From NCBI RefSeq assembly GCF_036226685.1, contig NZ_CP109009.1, positions 5,917,501-5,981,500 of the forward strand: a stretch of 64,000 bases of DNA, in the 5' to 3' direction. The stretch comes from Streptomyces sp. NBC_00690 (GTDB lineage Bacteria; Actinomycetota; Actinomycetes; Streptomycetales; Streptomycetaceae). This document shows positions 1 through 7,270 of this stretch, one piece after another. The stretch's first letter is position 1. Every line of letters starts with the position of its first letter. A program made the translations under genes and the position numbers. The notes below the pieces were generated by a model. That model was not told the origin of the DNA, made no database searches, and was given only the letters and a program-made list of their open reading frames with translations.

Positions 1-2
1 AA

Positions 3-1561
3 CGGTCCGCCGATGTGTACGCACTGGGTGCGGTGCTGCTCTTCGCCGCGACGGGGCACTATCCCTACGAGGGGCCGACCTGGCAGGCCGTCGCCCTGAA
101 GATCGGCGATCCGGCGACCGCACTCGATGTGACGGACGCCCCGCCGGGACTTCACCGCGCCGCCGACCTGGGCCGCCCCGATATCAGCGTCCACCTCGCC
201 TTCGCACTGAGCCGGTAGTTCGACCGCCGCCGCCATGTCGACGACTGGGTCGACGTCAGCGCGATTGCGTTCGAACTCCTCCGCAGGTCCGACTCACCCG
301 ACGGTATGGCCGATGCCATGAACAACTTCGCAGTGGCCCTCGCCGCAGCACGGCGGTTCGACGATGCCGCCGCCGTCCACACCCGTGTCCTGGCACTGCG
401 CCGCGGAGCGGGCAACCGCAAGGGCGTGGCGGGGTCGCTCCTTGGTCTGGGCAACGTGTACGTAAACAAACGCCAGTTCGACGAGGCGATTCACGCTTAC
501 ACCCACGCGGCGGAGGCCTTCGGCGAGCTGGGTGACCGGCGCAAGCGGGCCGACGCACTCGCCAACCTCGTCGGCGTCCTGAACGACCAACGGCGATTCC
601 ATGAAGCGCTCGCACTGCTCCACGAGGTGACGGAGCTCCGGGGGTCCGCCGCTGACCTTGAGGAACAGCGCGACAGTTGGCTGCACTTCGGCGAGGCCCT
701 GGCAGGTGTCAGGGACTTCGAGCGCGCCGTCCAAGCCTTCGTCAGCGCGGTCGACCTCTCCCGGCAGATCGCCGACCGCCACGGGGAGGCGATCTCCCTG
801 ACCAACCTCGGGAACACGCTAAGGGCGGTGCGGCGCATCAAGGAGGCGATCTCGGCCCACAGCCGGGCCGCCGAACTCCTGCACGGGATCGGTGACCGGC
901 ACGGCGAGGCACTCGCCCGGAGCAACCTCGGTCTGGGGCTGCTCGACGCCCGACGGCTGGACGAGGCCGTCGAAGCCCATGGGCAGGCCGCCAGAGCCTT
1001 CCGCGACGCGCGACCCCATGGTGAGGGCTCGCGCTGACCAACGCGGGGATGGGCCTGGTCCAGCTCGGACGCCCCGGGGAAGCCCTGAACAACCACCTCC
1101 GCGCCGTGGAAATCCTCCGGGGGACCGGCTCCCACAGCGAGGGCATCGCCCTGAACAACCTGGGCTGCGCGCGCCGGAGAGTGGGCCAGTTCGAGGAAGC
1201 GGTGGCCGCCCACCTGGCGGCCACCGCCATCTACCGGGAGATCGCTGAGCGCCCCGGCGAAGCGAGGGCGTCGGCCAACCTCGCGGGCGCACTGATCGGC
1301 ATGGGGCGGTACGAGGAAGCAGTCACCGCCAGCCGCCAAGCCGTGGAGATCTTCGAGGCGGTCGGAGACCCGCACGGCGCGGCCCTCGGGTACGCGAACA
1401 CCGGAACCGCCCTGATCCAGCTGAGCAGGTTCGACGAGGCCATCGACGTTTGCCAAAAGGCCCTCGACCTCTTCCGTGGAACGAACGACCCGGCAGGCGC
1501 AGACATCGCCTACCAAAACCTCTTCCACGCCATCCACAGGAGGCGGGGCAGCGTCGACTGA
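3..1561 (+). pseudogene. broken Ser/Thr kinase-TPR protein gene (5' end outside window)
   Basis: The window starts inside a reading frame (frame 3) encoding SADVYALGAVLLFAATGHYPYEG, which looks like the DVYALG region (helix F) of a Hanks-type kinase. The frame meets an in-frame TAG at 216-218 but the same frame continues directly (FDRRRHVDDW) into tetratricopeptide repeats as far as 1037. Near 1020-1030 a frameshift moves the rest of the TPR array into frame 2, where it runs to 1561 (GLALTNAGMGLVQLGRP and four more repeats). The TPR units show the usual N-L-G and A-x-x-x-x-x-A-I/V spacing. A TPR array usually binds protein partners. One stop plus one frameshift suggests a decayed gene at the edge of accessory DNA; two sequencing errors would be the alternative. 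Confidence 0.7.
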
Positions 1562-1564
1562 GCC

Positions 1565-1648
1565 GGTCGGGCAAAGTCGCCCGACCACACGTCAGTTGTG
1601 ATGGGTACGCACAACTCCCCGACCTGTGGAAGGACGGGTCGGGGAGTT
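1565..1648 (+). terminator. two tandem hairpins behind the TPR pseudogene
   Basis: Two perfect stems follow within 85 nt: GGTCGGGC/GCCCGACC (1565-1572 with 1579-1586, 6-nt loop) and AACTCCCCGAC/GTCGGGGAGTT (1613-1623 with 1638-1648). The second is followed by CTTCC rather than a T-run, as is common in Streptomyces. They sit between the + strand TPR remnant and the end of the - strand toxin gene, so they may stop transcription from both sides. Confidence 0.65.
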
Positions 1649-1731
1649 CTTCCGGAAGTGCCTCGGCAGGATTCGGCAACCGGGGGTCTAGAGCTACGGC
1701 GTCGTCACAAGTGATCGCCACTGTGGTGTCG

Positions 1732-2145
1732 TCAGATCTTGATCACGGTCGCCCGTCCACCGCAGAGGGCGGTGAGGTCGTCGGGGTCGGAGGTCAGGAT
1801 GGTGGCCGGCCCTGGTGCGGCGAGAGCCGTGGCACTGAGCATGGCGTCGATCGCGCACTTGTGGCCGTGGAGGCCGGCGTCTGCGAGGAGGGCCGCCGCG
1901 TGGCGGGCGATGGCCTCGGTGACCGGTTCCACCACGATGCGGGAGAGAGTCCACTCCAGGGCGGGGCGGTTGATCCGGGGGTTGACGACCTCCACCAGCG
2001 TGGCCGCGGAGGTGATCACGCGGAGGTCGTCGGTCCTGGCCAGGGCGAGCCAGGTCGTGACCGTCCGGTCGCGGAGGACTGCCTTGGCCAGCCCTTCGCT
2101 ATCGAGCACGAGCGTGCCGCCGGGGGCGGCAGGGGAACGGGTCAC
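1732..2145 (-). CDS. VapC-like PIN-domain toxin
   Basis: A 137-residue protein with the layout of a PIN-domain ribonuclease: first acidic residue in LVLDSEGLAKA near the N-terminus, Glu in the TLVEV segment, Asp in CAIDAMLSATA, and a C-terminal TSDPDDL. PIN toxins of the VapC class cleave tRNA or rRNA with Mg2+. It starts with GTG (2145) that overlaps the stop of the upstream antitoxin by four bases (GTGA), so the two are translationally coupled in the order antitoxin-toxin. The family assignment rests on the motif spacing; RNA target is unknown. It lies in the relic zone left of the integrated element. Confidence 0.75.
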   Translation of the reverse strand: MTRSPAAPGGTLVLDSEGLAKAVLRDRTVTTWLALARTDDLRVITSAATLVEVVNPRINRPALEWTLSRIVVEPVTEAIARHAAALLADAGLHGHKCAIDAMLSATALAAPGPATILTSDPDDLTALCGGRATVIKI

Positions 2146-2408
2146 GCTGCGTTCGCTCCACCCTGCGTCTGCTGTTGGGTTCGGGCGTGGTGGAGCTGGG
2201 CACGCACCGACTGGATCTCCTCGTCGCTGATGGGGCCGTGCTCGGCCTCGGCGACCTGGATGATCTCGTTGAGGTTGTCGCGCTCGATCTGCCGGGCGAC
2301 TGCGGCGGCCACATACGCGGAAAGCCCGGAGGGTCCACTGCGGGCCTTGGCGGCCTCGGCGATATCACGCGGCATGGTGATCGAATACTTGCTGGTAGGT
2401 TCACTCAT
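2142..2408 (-). CDS. VapB-like antitoxin
   Basis: An 88-residue protein starting at ATG 2408 (MSEPTSKYSITMP). The start is preferred over an upstream in-frame start at 2468 because KYSITMPRDIAEAAKARSG is a typical N-terminal ribbon-helix-helix segment and an AGGTGG-like ribosome site lies just upstream. The N-terminal strand/helix would bind operator DNA, and the acidic C-terminal part (EAEHGPISDEEIQSVRAQL) would wrap the PIN toxin. Its stop overlaps the toxin start. Such pairs normally repress their own promoter, which would lie around 2410-2470; no clear operator was picked out. Confidence 0.7.
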   Translation of the reverse strand: MSEPTSKYSITMPRDIAEAAKARSGPSGLSAYVAAAVARQIERDNLNEIIQVAEAEHGPISDEEIQSVRAQLHHARTQQQTQGGANAA

Positions 2409-2568
2409 GCCACCTATCCTACCTTCGATGCCCCACCCTCGTGTGTGCGGTATCTGCGGTAGCACCACACAGCGCCGGCGGGTTCACCTGGTGGGAGAGG
2501 TGGTGGCTCGTCGTGAACGCGAAGGGAAGCAATCACGTGCGCCCTCCCGCCGAACCTCCAGTGATCCA

Positions 2569-2802
2569 TCCTCGCCGGCCGGCCGGCCGTACGACCTACG
2601 GCCCACCTGCATCACGACCTGGCTCAACGCCTGGGTCCCCGGGGCGGAGGCGGCCCGCAGAGTCGGCGCCTCGCCCGAGGTCATCCACCGCGTGCACGAG
2701 AGGTGCATCTACGGTCAGGAAGCCGCCATGAACAAGAAGATCGAGCAGGAACTCGACTGGCTCCGGAGGGAGTCGGCCCGGGGAAGCGCCTCAGAGGCGT
2801 AG
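2569..2802 (+). pseudogene. 3' remnant of a tyrosine integrase
   Basis: The translation SPAGRPYDLRPTCITTWLNA and EVIHRVHERCI aligns over its whole length with the C-terminus of the intact integrase at 18528-19991 (SPLAGRPYDLRHACITRWLNA, EVIHRRYHGCI). The His after DLR is Pro here, the Arg of ITRW is Thr, and the nucleophilic Tyr is His, so it cannot be catalytic. No integrase-like sequence is visible upstream of about 2569. It ends 130 bp before the left attachment repeat, as the end of an integrase would in an element inserted at the same site. I read it as the right end of an older, mostly deleted element standing in tandem. Confidence 0.8.
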
Positions 2803-2849
2803 CAGGCTCTACCGCAGGTCCATCGCGACCAGCGCGCAACAACGACAAA

Positions 2850-2880
2850 GGCCCGGACTCAGTGGGACTGAGTTCGGGCC
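2850..2880. terminator. bidirectional terminator next to the left att repeat
   Basis: Stem GGCCCGGACTCAGT/ACTGAGTTCGGGCC with a 3-nt loop (13 of 14 pairs), followed by TTCATG. A diverged hairpin with the same placement and the same TTCATG tail stands beside the tRNA gene at 21339-21375, so both copies belong to the region downstream of tRNA-Arg or to the integrase 3' flank. Confidence 0.7.
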
Positions 2881-2932
2881 TTCATGCTTGGCACTTCAGC
2901 TGGTCAGCGATGTGATCGCGATCTTCCGGCTG

Positions 2933-2976
2933 GAGTGCCCCCGGCAGGATTCGAACCTGCGCACACGGCTCCGGAG
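2933..2976. repeat. attachment repeat (left), copy of the tRNA-Arg 3' part
   Basis: Forty-four bases are identical to 21426-21469 and correspond to the T arm, variable loop, and 3' side of the anticodon arm of the tRNA-Arg gene plus three flanking bases. Identity ends abruptly at 2977, where the tRNA sequence would continue to the anticodon. This is the expected product of integrase-mediated insertion into a tRNA 3' end. It is not itself a functional tRNA gene. Confidence 0.88.
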
Positions 2977-3300
2977 TGAATGTGTCGATCACACCTCGTA
3001 TCCCGTTTGACCTGGGAGGAAAGCAGTCCGTCACGGTACGGGGACACGCACTGTGTCGGAGCTGTGCCACACGAGCCACAGGTATCCGTTTCCTGGGCGC
3101 TGCGCAAGCTGATCCCCGAGTACGGGCGAAGCCGCGTTGAGCGCTGTGGTTCAGAGACTCCCTCTTCCCGAAGTAACTCGGTGGGTGCTGCCTTGGGTTG
3201 GTCTGGCTGGCACTTGTGCTGATGGTCTGCAGGCATCCGCGCCCGTCCGCCGTTGTTCGTCGGCGTTGTCACGCAGTTAGACACTCGTCCCCTACGTAAG
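2977..3300. other. non-coding stretch inside the left end of the element
   Basis: No reading frame here has convincing codon bias or a ribosome site. I see no strong hairpin. The base composition is close to that of the neighbours. It may simply be the left border region of the element. Confidence 0.5.
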
Positions 3301-3850
3301 TAGTAGCTCGCTAGTAGTTGGGGTCGGGCGGTGTGGATGATGCGGCGGGTCAGGGGCGAGTCCTGGAGGTGAGGCTGCTGGCCTCGGAGGCTGAGCTGCC
3401 GGTCGGTGCGGTGCTCCGTGCTATCGCGGCGCTGGCCTGTGCGGATGCGAGATTGATCTACTAGTCTGGGGCAAATTAGTAGCTCGCTAGTAGTTGGGGT
3501 CGGGCGGTGTGGATGATGCGGCGGGTCAGGGGCGAGTCCTGGAGGTGAGGCTGCTGGCCTCGGAGGCTGAGCTGCCGGTCGGTGCGGTGCTCCGTGCTAT
3601 CGCGGCGCTGGCCTGTGCGGATGCGAGATTGATCTACTAGTCTGGGGCAAATTAGTAGCTCGCTAGTAGTTGGGGTCGGGCGGTGTGGATGATGCGGCGG
3701 GTCAGGGGCGAGTCCTGGAGGTGAGGCTGCTGGCCTCGGAGGCTGAGCTGCCGGTCGGTGCGGTGCTCCGTGCTATCGCGGCGCTGGCCTGTGCGGATGC
3801 GAGATTGATCTACTAGTCTGGGGCAAATTAGTAGCTCGCTAGTAGTTGGG
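3301..3850 (+). repeat. three 176-bp tandem repeats plus a 22-bp partial copy, leading into fic
   Basis: Units start at 3301, 3477 and 3653 (period 176) and a fourth copy breaks off after 22 bases at 3850, where the repeat text TTGGGGTC becomes TTGGGAGG, the ribosome site of fic. I see no difference between the full copies. Each unit begins with TAGTAGCTCGCTAGTAG, two TAGTAG hexamers 11 bp apart, and ends with CTACTAG, which can pair with the CTAGTAG of the next unit. Each unit also holds a 43-codon open frame (GTG at 3333, 3509, 3685; VDDAAGQGRVLEVRLLASEA and so on, ending LIY-TAG) without a visible ribosome site. Roles could be operator array, iterons or repeated small peptides; I cannot choose. 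Confidence 0.9.
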
Positions 3851-3860
3851 AGGCATGTAC

Positions 3861-5228
3861 GTGAGAAGGCCGATGCCGCCTCCTCCTCCGGAGGAGACTA
3901 TGCGGCTCATCGTGAAGTCTGAACAGGAAAAGCTGGAACGTATCCTTACCGCCCCTGGTGCCGGGCCCACTGATCCGTATCTTCCTTGGGACAAGCTTCG
4001 CTACAAGAACCCGCCTGACGGTCTGACGCACGAAGAGTGGTGGGCGGGCATCAAGCTTGCACGTCGGCGAGTGCAGCGCGCCCTGCCGTTGACGGATGTT
4101 AATGGGAACCCCTTCTTTTTCGCGCTTCCGGACATCGTCCTTAAATCTTTGGAGGAGGTGAGCAGAGACGCTAGCGGGAAGATCAGTATTAGCGAGCAAG
4201 TTACCAACCCTGCCACCCGGGACCGTTATCTGATCAATTCTCTGATCGAGGAGGCGATTAACTCCAGTCAGCTTGAAGGCGCTTCCACGAGTCGCAAAGT
4301 TGCCAAGGATATGATCCGCACGCAGCGTCAGCCGCGTGACCGTGATGAGCGGATGATCTATAATAACTATCAAGCTATGCGCATGGTGGGGGAAATCCGC
4401 AATCGGCGACTGACGCCAGAAATTATTTGCGAGATCCACCGAGTAGTTACGGATGGAACTCTCGACAATCCGGATGCCTCTGGTCGCTTCCAGCTGCCAC
4501 ACGAGGATCGTGTAGCTGTCTGGCACGGTGACATGTTGCTGCATGCCCCGCCGCCTGCTGCAACTCTGCCCGAGCGTGTGCAGAGGCTATGTGACTTCGC
4601 AAATGGCGAATTGGATGAAGTTTATATCCCGCCAGTCCTGCGTGCGATCACGGTGCACTTCATGATCGGGTATGATCACCCGTTCGAGGATGGCAATGGG
4701 CGCACGGCCAGAGTTTTGTTCTATTGGTTGATGCTGAATCAGGATTATTGGCTCACTGAATACGTGGCAATCTCGCCAATCCTCAAGAATGCGCCTTCCA
4801 AGTATGCTCACAGCTATTTGCATTCTGAAGATGACGAGAACGATCTGACATACTTCCATCTCTATCAACTGGGTGTGTTGCAGCGGTCTATTTCTCAGCT
4901 GCATGATTACCTCTTCAGGAAGGCGGAGGAAGTTCGTGAGCTGCAGCAGAGCATCTCCGGTGCGCAAAGGATCTTTAATCACCGGCAGATTGCCCTGCTG
5001 AATCACGCTCTGAAGAATCCAGGTGCCTCTGTATCGGCTCAGTCTCATATGGCAAGTCACATGATTGTCTATGAAACGGCGCGGCAGGACCTTATCGGCC
5101 TGGAAAATCATGGGCTGCTGCAAAAGAGTAAATCTGGTCGATCATACGTTTGGACGCCTGTTGAAGACCTGGCGCGGCGATTGCGCGGTATGAATGGCGA
5201 AGGTGACACCATGCCCGACCCGGACTGA
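3861..5228 (+). CDS. fic: Fic-domain protein (class II, self-inhibited AMP transferase)
   Basis: A 455-residue protein with the Fic active-site loop HPFEDGNGRTAR near residue 273 and, upstream near residue 135, SSQLEG, which fits the inhibitory-helix motif [S/T]xxxE[G/N]. Presence of this motif before the Fic core makes it a class II protein whose Glu blocks productive ATP binding. Fic enzymes usually transfer AMP to Ser/Thr/Tyr of target proteins; targets here are unknown. The C-terminal 100 residues look like a winged helix (SAQSHMASHMIVYETARQDL). I chose GTG 3861 because GGGAGG at 3848-3853 is 7 nt away; ATG 3855 is too close. Codon use is much less GC-biased than neighbours (AAT, TAT, CAA, ATT common), which points to recent transfer. 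It is preceded directly by the 176-bp repeats. Confidence 0.9.
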   Translation: MRRPMPPPPPEETMRLIVKSEQEKLERILTAPGAGPTDPYLPWDKLRYKNPPDGLTHEEWWAGIKLARRRVQRALPLTDVNGNPFFFALPDIVLKSLEEVSRDASGKISISEQVTNPATRDRYLINSLIEEAINSSQLEGASTSRKVAKDMIRTQRQPRDRDERMIYNNYQAMRMVGEIRNRRLTPEIICEIHRVVTDGTLDNPDASGRFQLPHEDRVAVWHGDMLLHAPPPAATLPERVQRLCDFANGELDEVYIPPVLRAITVHFMIGYDHPFEDGNGRTARVLFYWLMLNQDYWLTEYVAISPILKNAPSKYAHSYLHSEDDENDLTYFHLYQLGVLQRSISQLHDYLFRKAEEVRELQQSISGAQRIFNHRQIALLNHALKNPGASVSAQSHMASHMIVYETARQDLIGLENHGLLQKSKSGRSYVWTPVEDLARRLRGMNGEGDTMPDPD

Positions 5229-5576
5229 TGTTGCTGAGACCGGCCTATTCGGAAGCCGCCTCCGGCTCCTGCGGCCGATTGAGAGGTCGGCTTCGCCGAT
5301 GGGCTGCAACACTCGAAGGTGCTACAGCCCTCTGTGACCGACAGCCCTGACATCAGAACCGTGGGTTGTCTGGTTCGTTTGTACAGGTCAGTGTGCTGCT
5401 CGGACAGCCTGGAAGCCTCTCTTGCGCCCTGTGTTGGCTAAGGCGTCGTTGACGTGCACCCTCTGTGACCGGACAGACCAGACAGATGCACTCTGGGCTG
5501 TCCGGCTCGTTTGTGCAGGTCAGCCCTTCAAGCGGACAGGCGGACAGCCCGGACACACCCTGGACCCTGCTTCGGC
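5229..5576. repeat. non-coding region with a diverged duplication and GGACAG motifs
   Basis: Two segments, about 5328-5391 and 5459-5523, share CTCTGTGACCG and a diverged 25-bp tract (TGTCTGGTTCGTTTGTACAG against TGTCCGGCTCGTTTGTGCAG). GGACAG or its complement occurs at 5402, 5471, 5498, 5534 and 5542. On the - strand the three frames spell SGLS/TNEPDxP fragments resembling the SGLSD repeats at the C-terminus of the helicase gene (17186-18340), so this may be the decayed 3' end of another rep gene. An origin-type iteron array is the alternative. No intact gene is present. Confidence 0.4.
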
Positions 5577-5879
5577 TCACTTCTTCTTGCGCTTGCGCCC
5601 CTTCGCCTTGCGCTTCTCGATCGTGTACGGCGACCACTCGCCACGGTGCAGATTGCAGCGTGAGGCACCGATCATCGCCAGCCTCTGGCACCGCTTGCCG
5701 CTTGCGGTCGGCGCATTGCACTTGGACTGTGAAACGAGAACCACCCCCTGGGCACATCGATGTTGCCAACCCCACCAGGCTTCGCGGTGCTCCGCGTTGG
5801 CGACAGGGCGCACGGCTGGGGCATCGGGGGCGGTTCCGGGGCACACGCCCCGGGGCGGGTCTCGGCAGTGGCTTGTCAT
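5577..5879 (-). CDS. small Cys/His and Lys-rich protein, possibly zinc binding
   Basis: A 100-codon frame whose C-terminal half has the look of a real protein: KCNAPTASGKRCQRLAMIGA followed by SRCNLH and a basic tail KRKAKGRKRKKK. The Cx7C...CxxH arrangement resembles short phage and element proteins of the HGGxSTG type. The start is uncertain; ATG 5879 has only a weak AGG upstream, and a GTG at 5744 would give a 55-residue product. It may be a remnant related to the decayed sequence next to it. Confidence 0.4.
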   Translation of the reverse strand: MTSHCRDPPRGVCPGTAPDAPAVRPVANAEHREAWWGWQHRCAQGVVLVSQSKCNAPTASGKRCQRLAMIGASRCNLHRGEWSPYTIEKRKAKGRKRKKK

Positions 5880-5948
5880 AGCGCGACCTGCGCGTATGTT
5901 GTGCCGACGCTATGATCCCCGCTGAGCTGACGCTTGGTTGGGGGACCT

Positions 5949-6509
5949 TTGGACATCGCCGGACAGCTGATCACCATTGCCGCAGTGCTTCTCGGAGGCT
6001 TGGCAACGCACTTCACCAACCATCGGATGGAGCGTCAGCGGAACAGGTACACCCTGCTGACCCGGTGGGATGAGCGGAAGCTTGACGCGTACGCCGACTA
6101 CGTCGACTGTGTCCGGACGTGCATCTATTCATCAGTCCTGCTCTACGAAGTCCGGCAAACCATGAGGAACATCGAGCGGAGTGAGACAGAGCTGACTCTT
6201 GAGCTGGCCGACCTTGAGGGCGGGCGTAGCCGTGCCTTCGAGCGGGTCATGCTTCTGGCTGAGGACGACGTCGTTGAGGCCGCGCACCGCCTCAACGCCG
6301 CAGCCCATGCGGTCGCCTGGAGGGCAAGGGGCGAGACGGAAGGATCACTGGAGGACTGGCGCGAGCTGAACAAGGCCGTCTTCCGGGCAATCAACAACTT
6401 CCACCAGGAGGCGCGGGACGACCTCGGCGTGAGCGGCAACTTCCGGGGAGACGAGCACGGCGCGCGGGAGCTGGTGCTCCCGCAGACGCGCGAGGAATCT
6501 GGGTCCTGA
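5949..6509 (+). CDS. hypothetical protein with N-terminal membrane anchor and coiled coil
   Basis: About 186 residues. The first 20 (LDIAGQLITIAAVLLGGLAT) form one membrane segment, followed by a basic patch (NHRMERQRNRY) and long charged helices that could form a coiled coil (residues 60-110). I recognise no domain. TTG 5949 is chosen because GGGGGA precedes it; TTG 5934 is also possible. It stands alone on the + strand between the decayed repeat region and the convergent glycosyltransferase gene, so it is likely cargo of the element. Orientation N-in or N-out cannot be told. Confidence 0.6.
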   Translation: MDIAGQLITIAAVLLGGLATHFTNHRMERQRNRYTLLTRWDERKLDAYADYVDCVRTCIYSSVLLYEVRQTMRNIERSETELTLELADLEGGRSRAFERVMLLAEDDVVEAAHRLNAAAHAVAWRARGETEGSLEDWRELNKAVFRAINNFHQEARDDLGVSGNFRGDEHGARELVLPQTREESGS

Positions 6510-7268
6510 TTACACGTCTCCGAAGCGCCACGCTTCGAAGCCGGAAAGGACCCTGGCCCGTGCCTCTACCACTGCCATGCGTGCCGCACGCTCGTTCTCT
6601 TGCGTGTGGGACGCATGGCTGGTGACCTGCCCTGGCCACTTGCGGTAGAGGAGTCCGGTCTCCGCGGTGAACCAGCCGCGCGATACGGCGTTCAGCGCGA
6701 GCAGTAGCCCGGTGTCCTCGGAGGCCGGCAGAGCCATCCAGCCTCCGAGAGCCAAGACCAAATCCCGATCGGCGCAGAGCGTCGCAGGGTGCACCTGGGC
6801 CCTGAAGTCGTGCGCCTTCCAGTGGTCCAGGACTTCGCCGCGCTCGATCGGGCCTTCCTCGGGGTCGTGATCGAACCCGAAGGTGGAACCGTCGGGCAGG
6901 AGGTCCAGGACTCGCGATGTCGTCCATGCGACACCGGGTTCGCTGCTGAGCGCGGCAAGATCCCTTTGCAGGGCACCGGGCGTGAGCATGTCGTCGGCGT
7001 CGAGAACCTTGACGTACCGCCCTTCCGCACGCGAAAGCGCCATGGTTCGAGTGACACCGGCCCGTCCTGGCCTTCCCTGGCCGAAGCTGATGCGCGGGTC
7101 GTCCGGCACATGGGGTGTTACGGCGTCGGTCTCGCCGTCTTCCTGAATTACCCACTGCCATTCCCAACCGTCCGGCAACTGCTGCTCGCACAGCGACTTG
7201 TAGGCGTCGCCGAGGTAGTGAGCCGCAGGCGCGTGGACTGCGGTGATGACGGAGATGAGAGCCGTCAT
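6510..7268 (-). CDS. family 2 glycosyltransferase
   Basis: About 252 residues with the GT-A fold hallmarks of GT2 enzymes: N-terminal ISVITAVHAP, the acidic GRYVKVLDADDML (DxD-type metal/nucleotide-sugar site) and a later PASEDTGLLL segment in the place of the catalytic acidic residue. It would transfer a sugar from a nucleotide donor to an unknown acceptor. There is no signal peptide or membrane segment, so it acts in the cytosol or at the inner membrane face. ATG 7268 lies two bases after the repressor stop and its ribosome site is inside the repressor 3' end, so the two are one operon. In pSAM2-like elements this place is usually taken by the Nudix protein Pif; here it is a glycosyltransferase. 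Confidence 0.85.
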   Translation of the reverse strand: MTALISVITAVHAPAAHYLGDAYKSLCEQQLPDGWEWQWVIQEDGETDAVTPHVPDDPRISFGQGRPGRAGVTRTMALSRAEGRYVKVLDADDMLTPGALQRDLAALSSEPGVAWTTSRVLDLLPDGSTFGFDHDPEEGPIERGEVLDHWKAHDFRAQVHPATLCADRDLVLALGGWMALPASEDTGLLLALNAVSRGWFTAETGLLYRKWPGQVTSHASHTQENERAARMAVVEARARVLSGFEAWRFGDV

Positions 7269-7270
7269 GG

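Noticed and set aside
2933..2976. tRNA-Arg gene at the left border
   Set aside because: Only the 3' 41 nt of the tRNA are present; acceptor 5' strand, D arm and anticodon are missing. It is an att duplicate.
3301..3850. CRISPR array
   Set aside because: The repeat unit is 176 bp, copies are contiguous without spacers and no cas genes are near.
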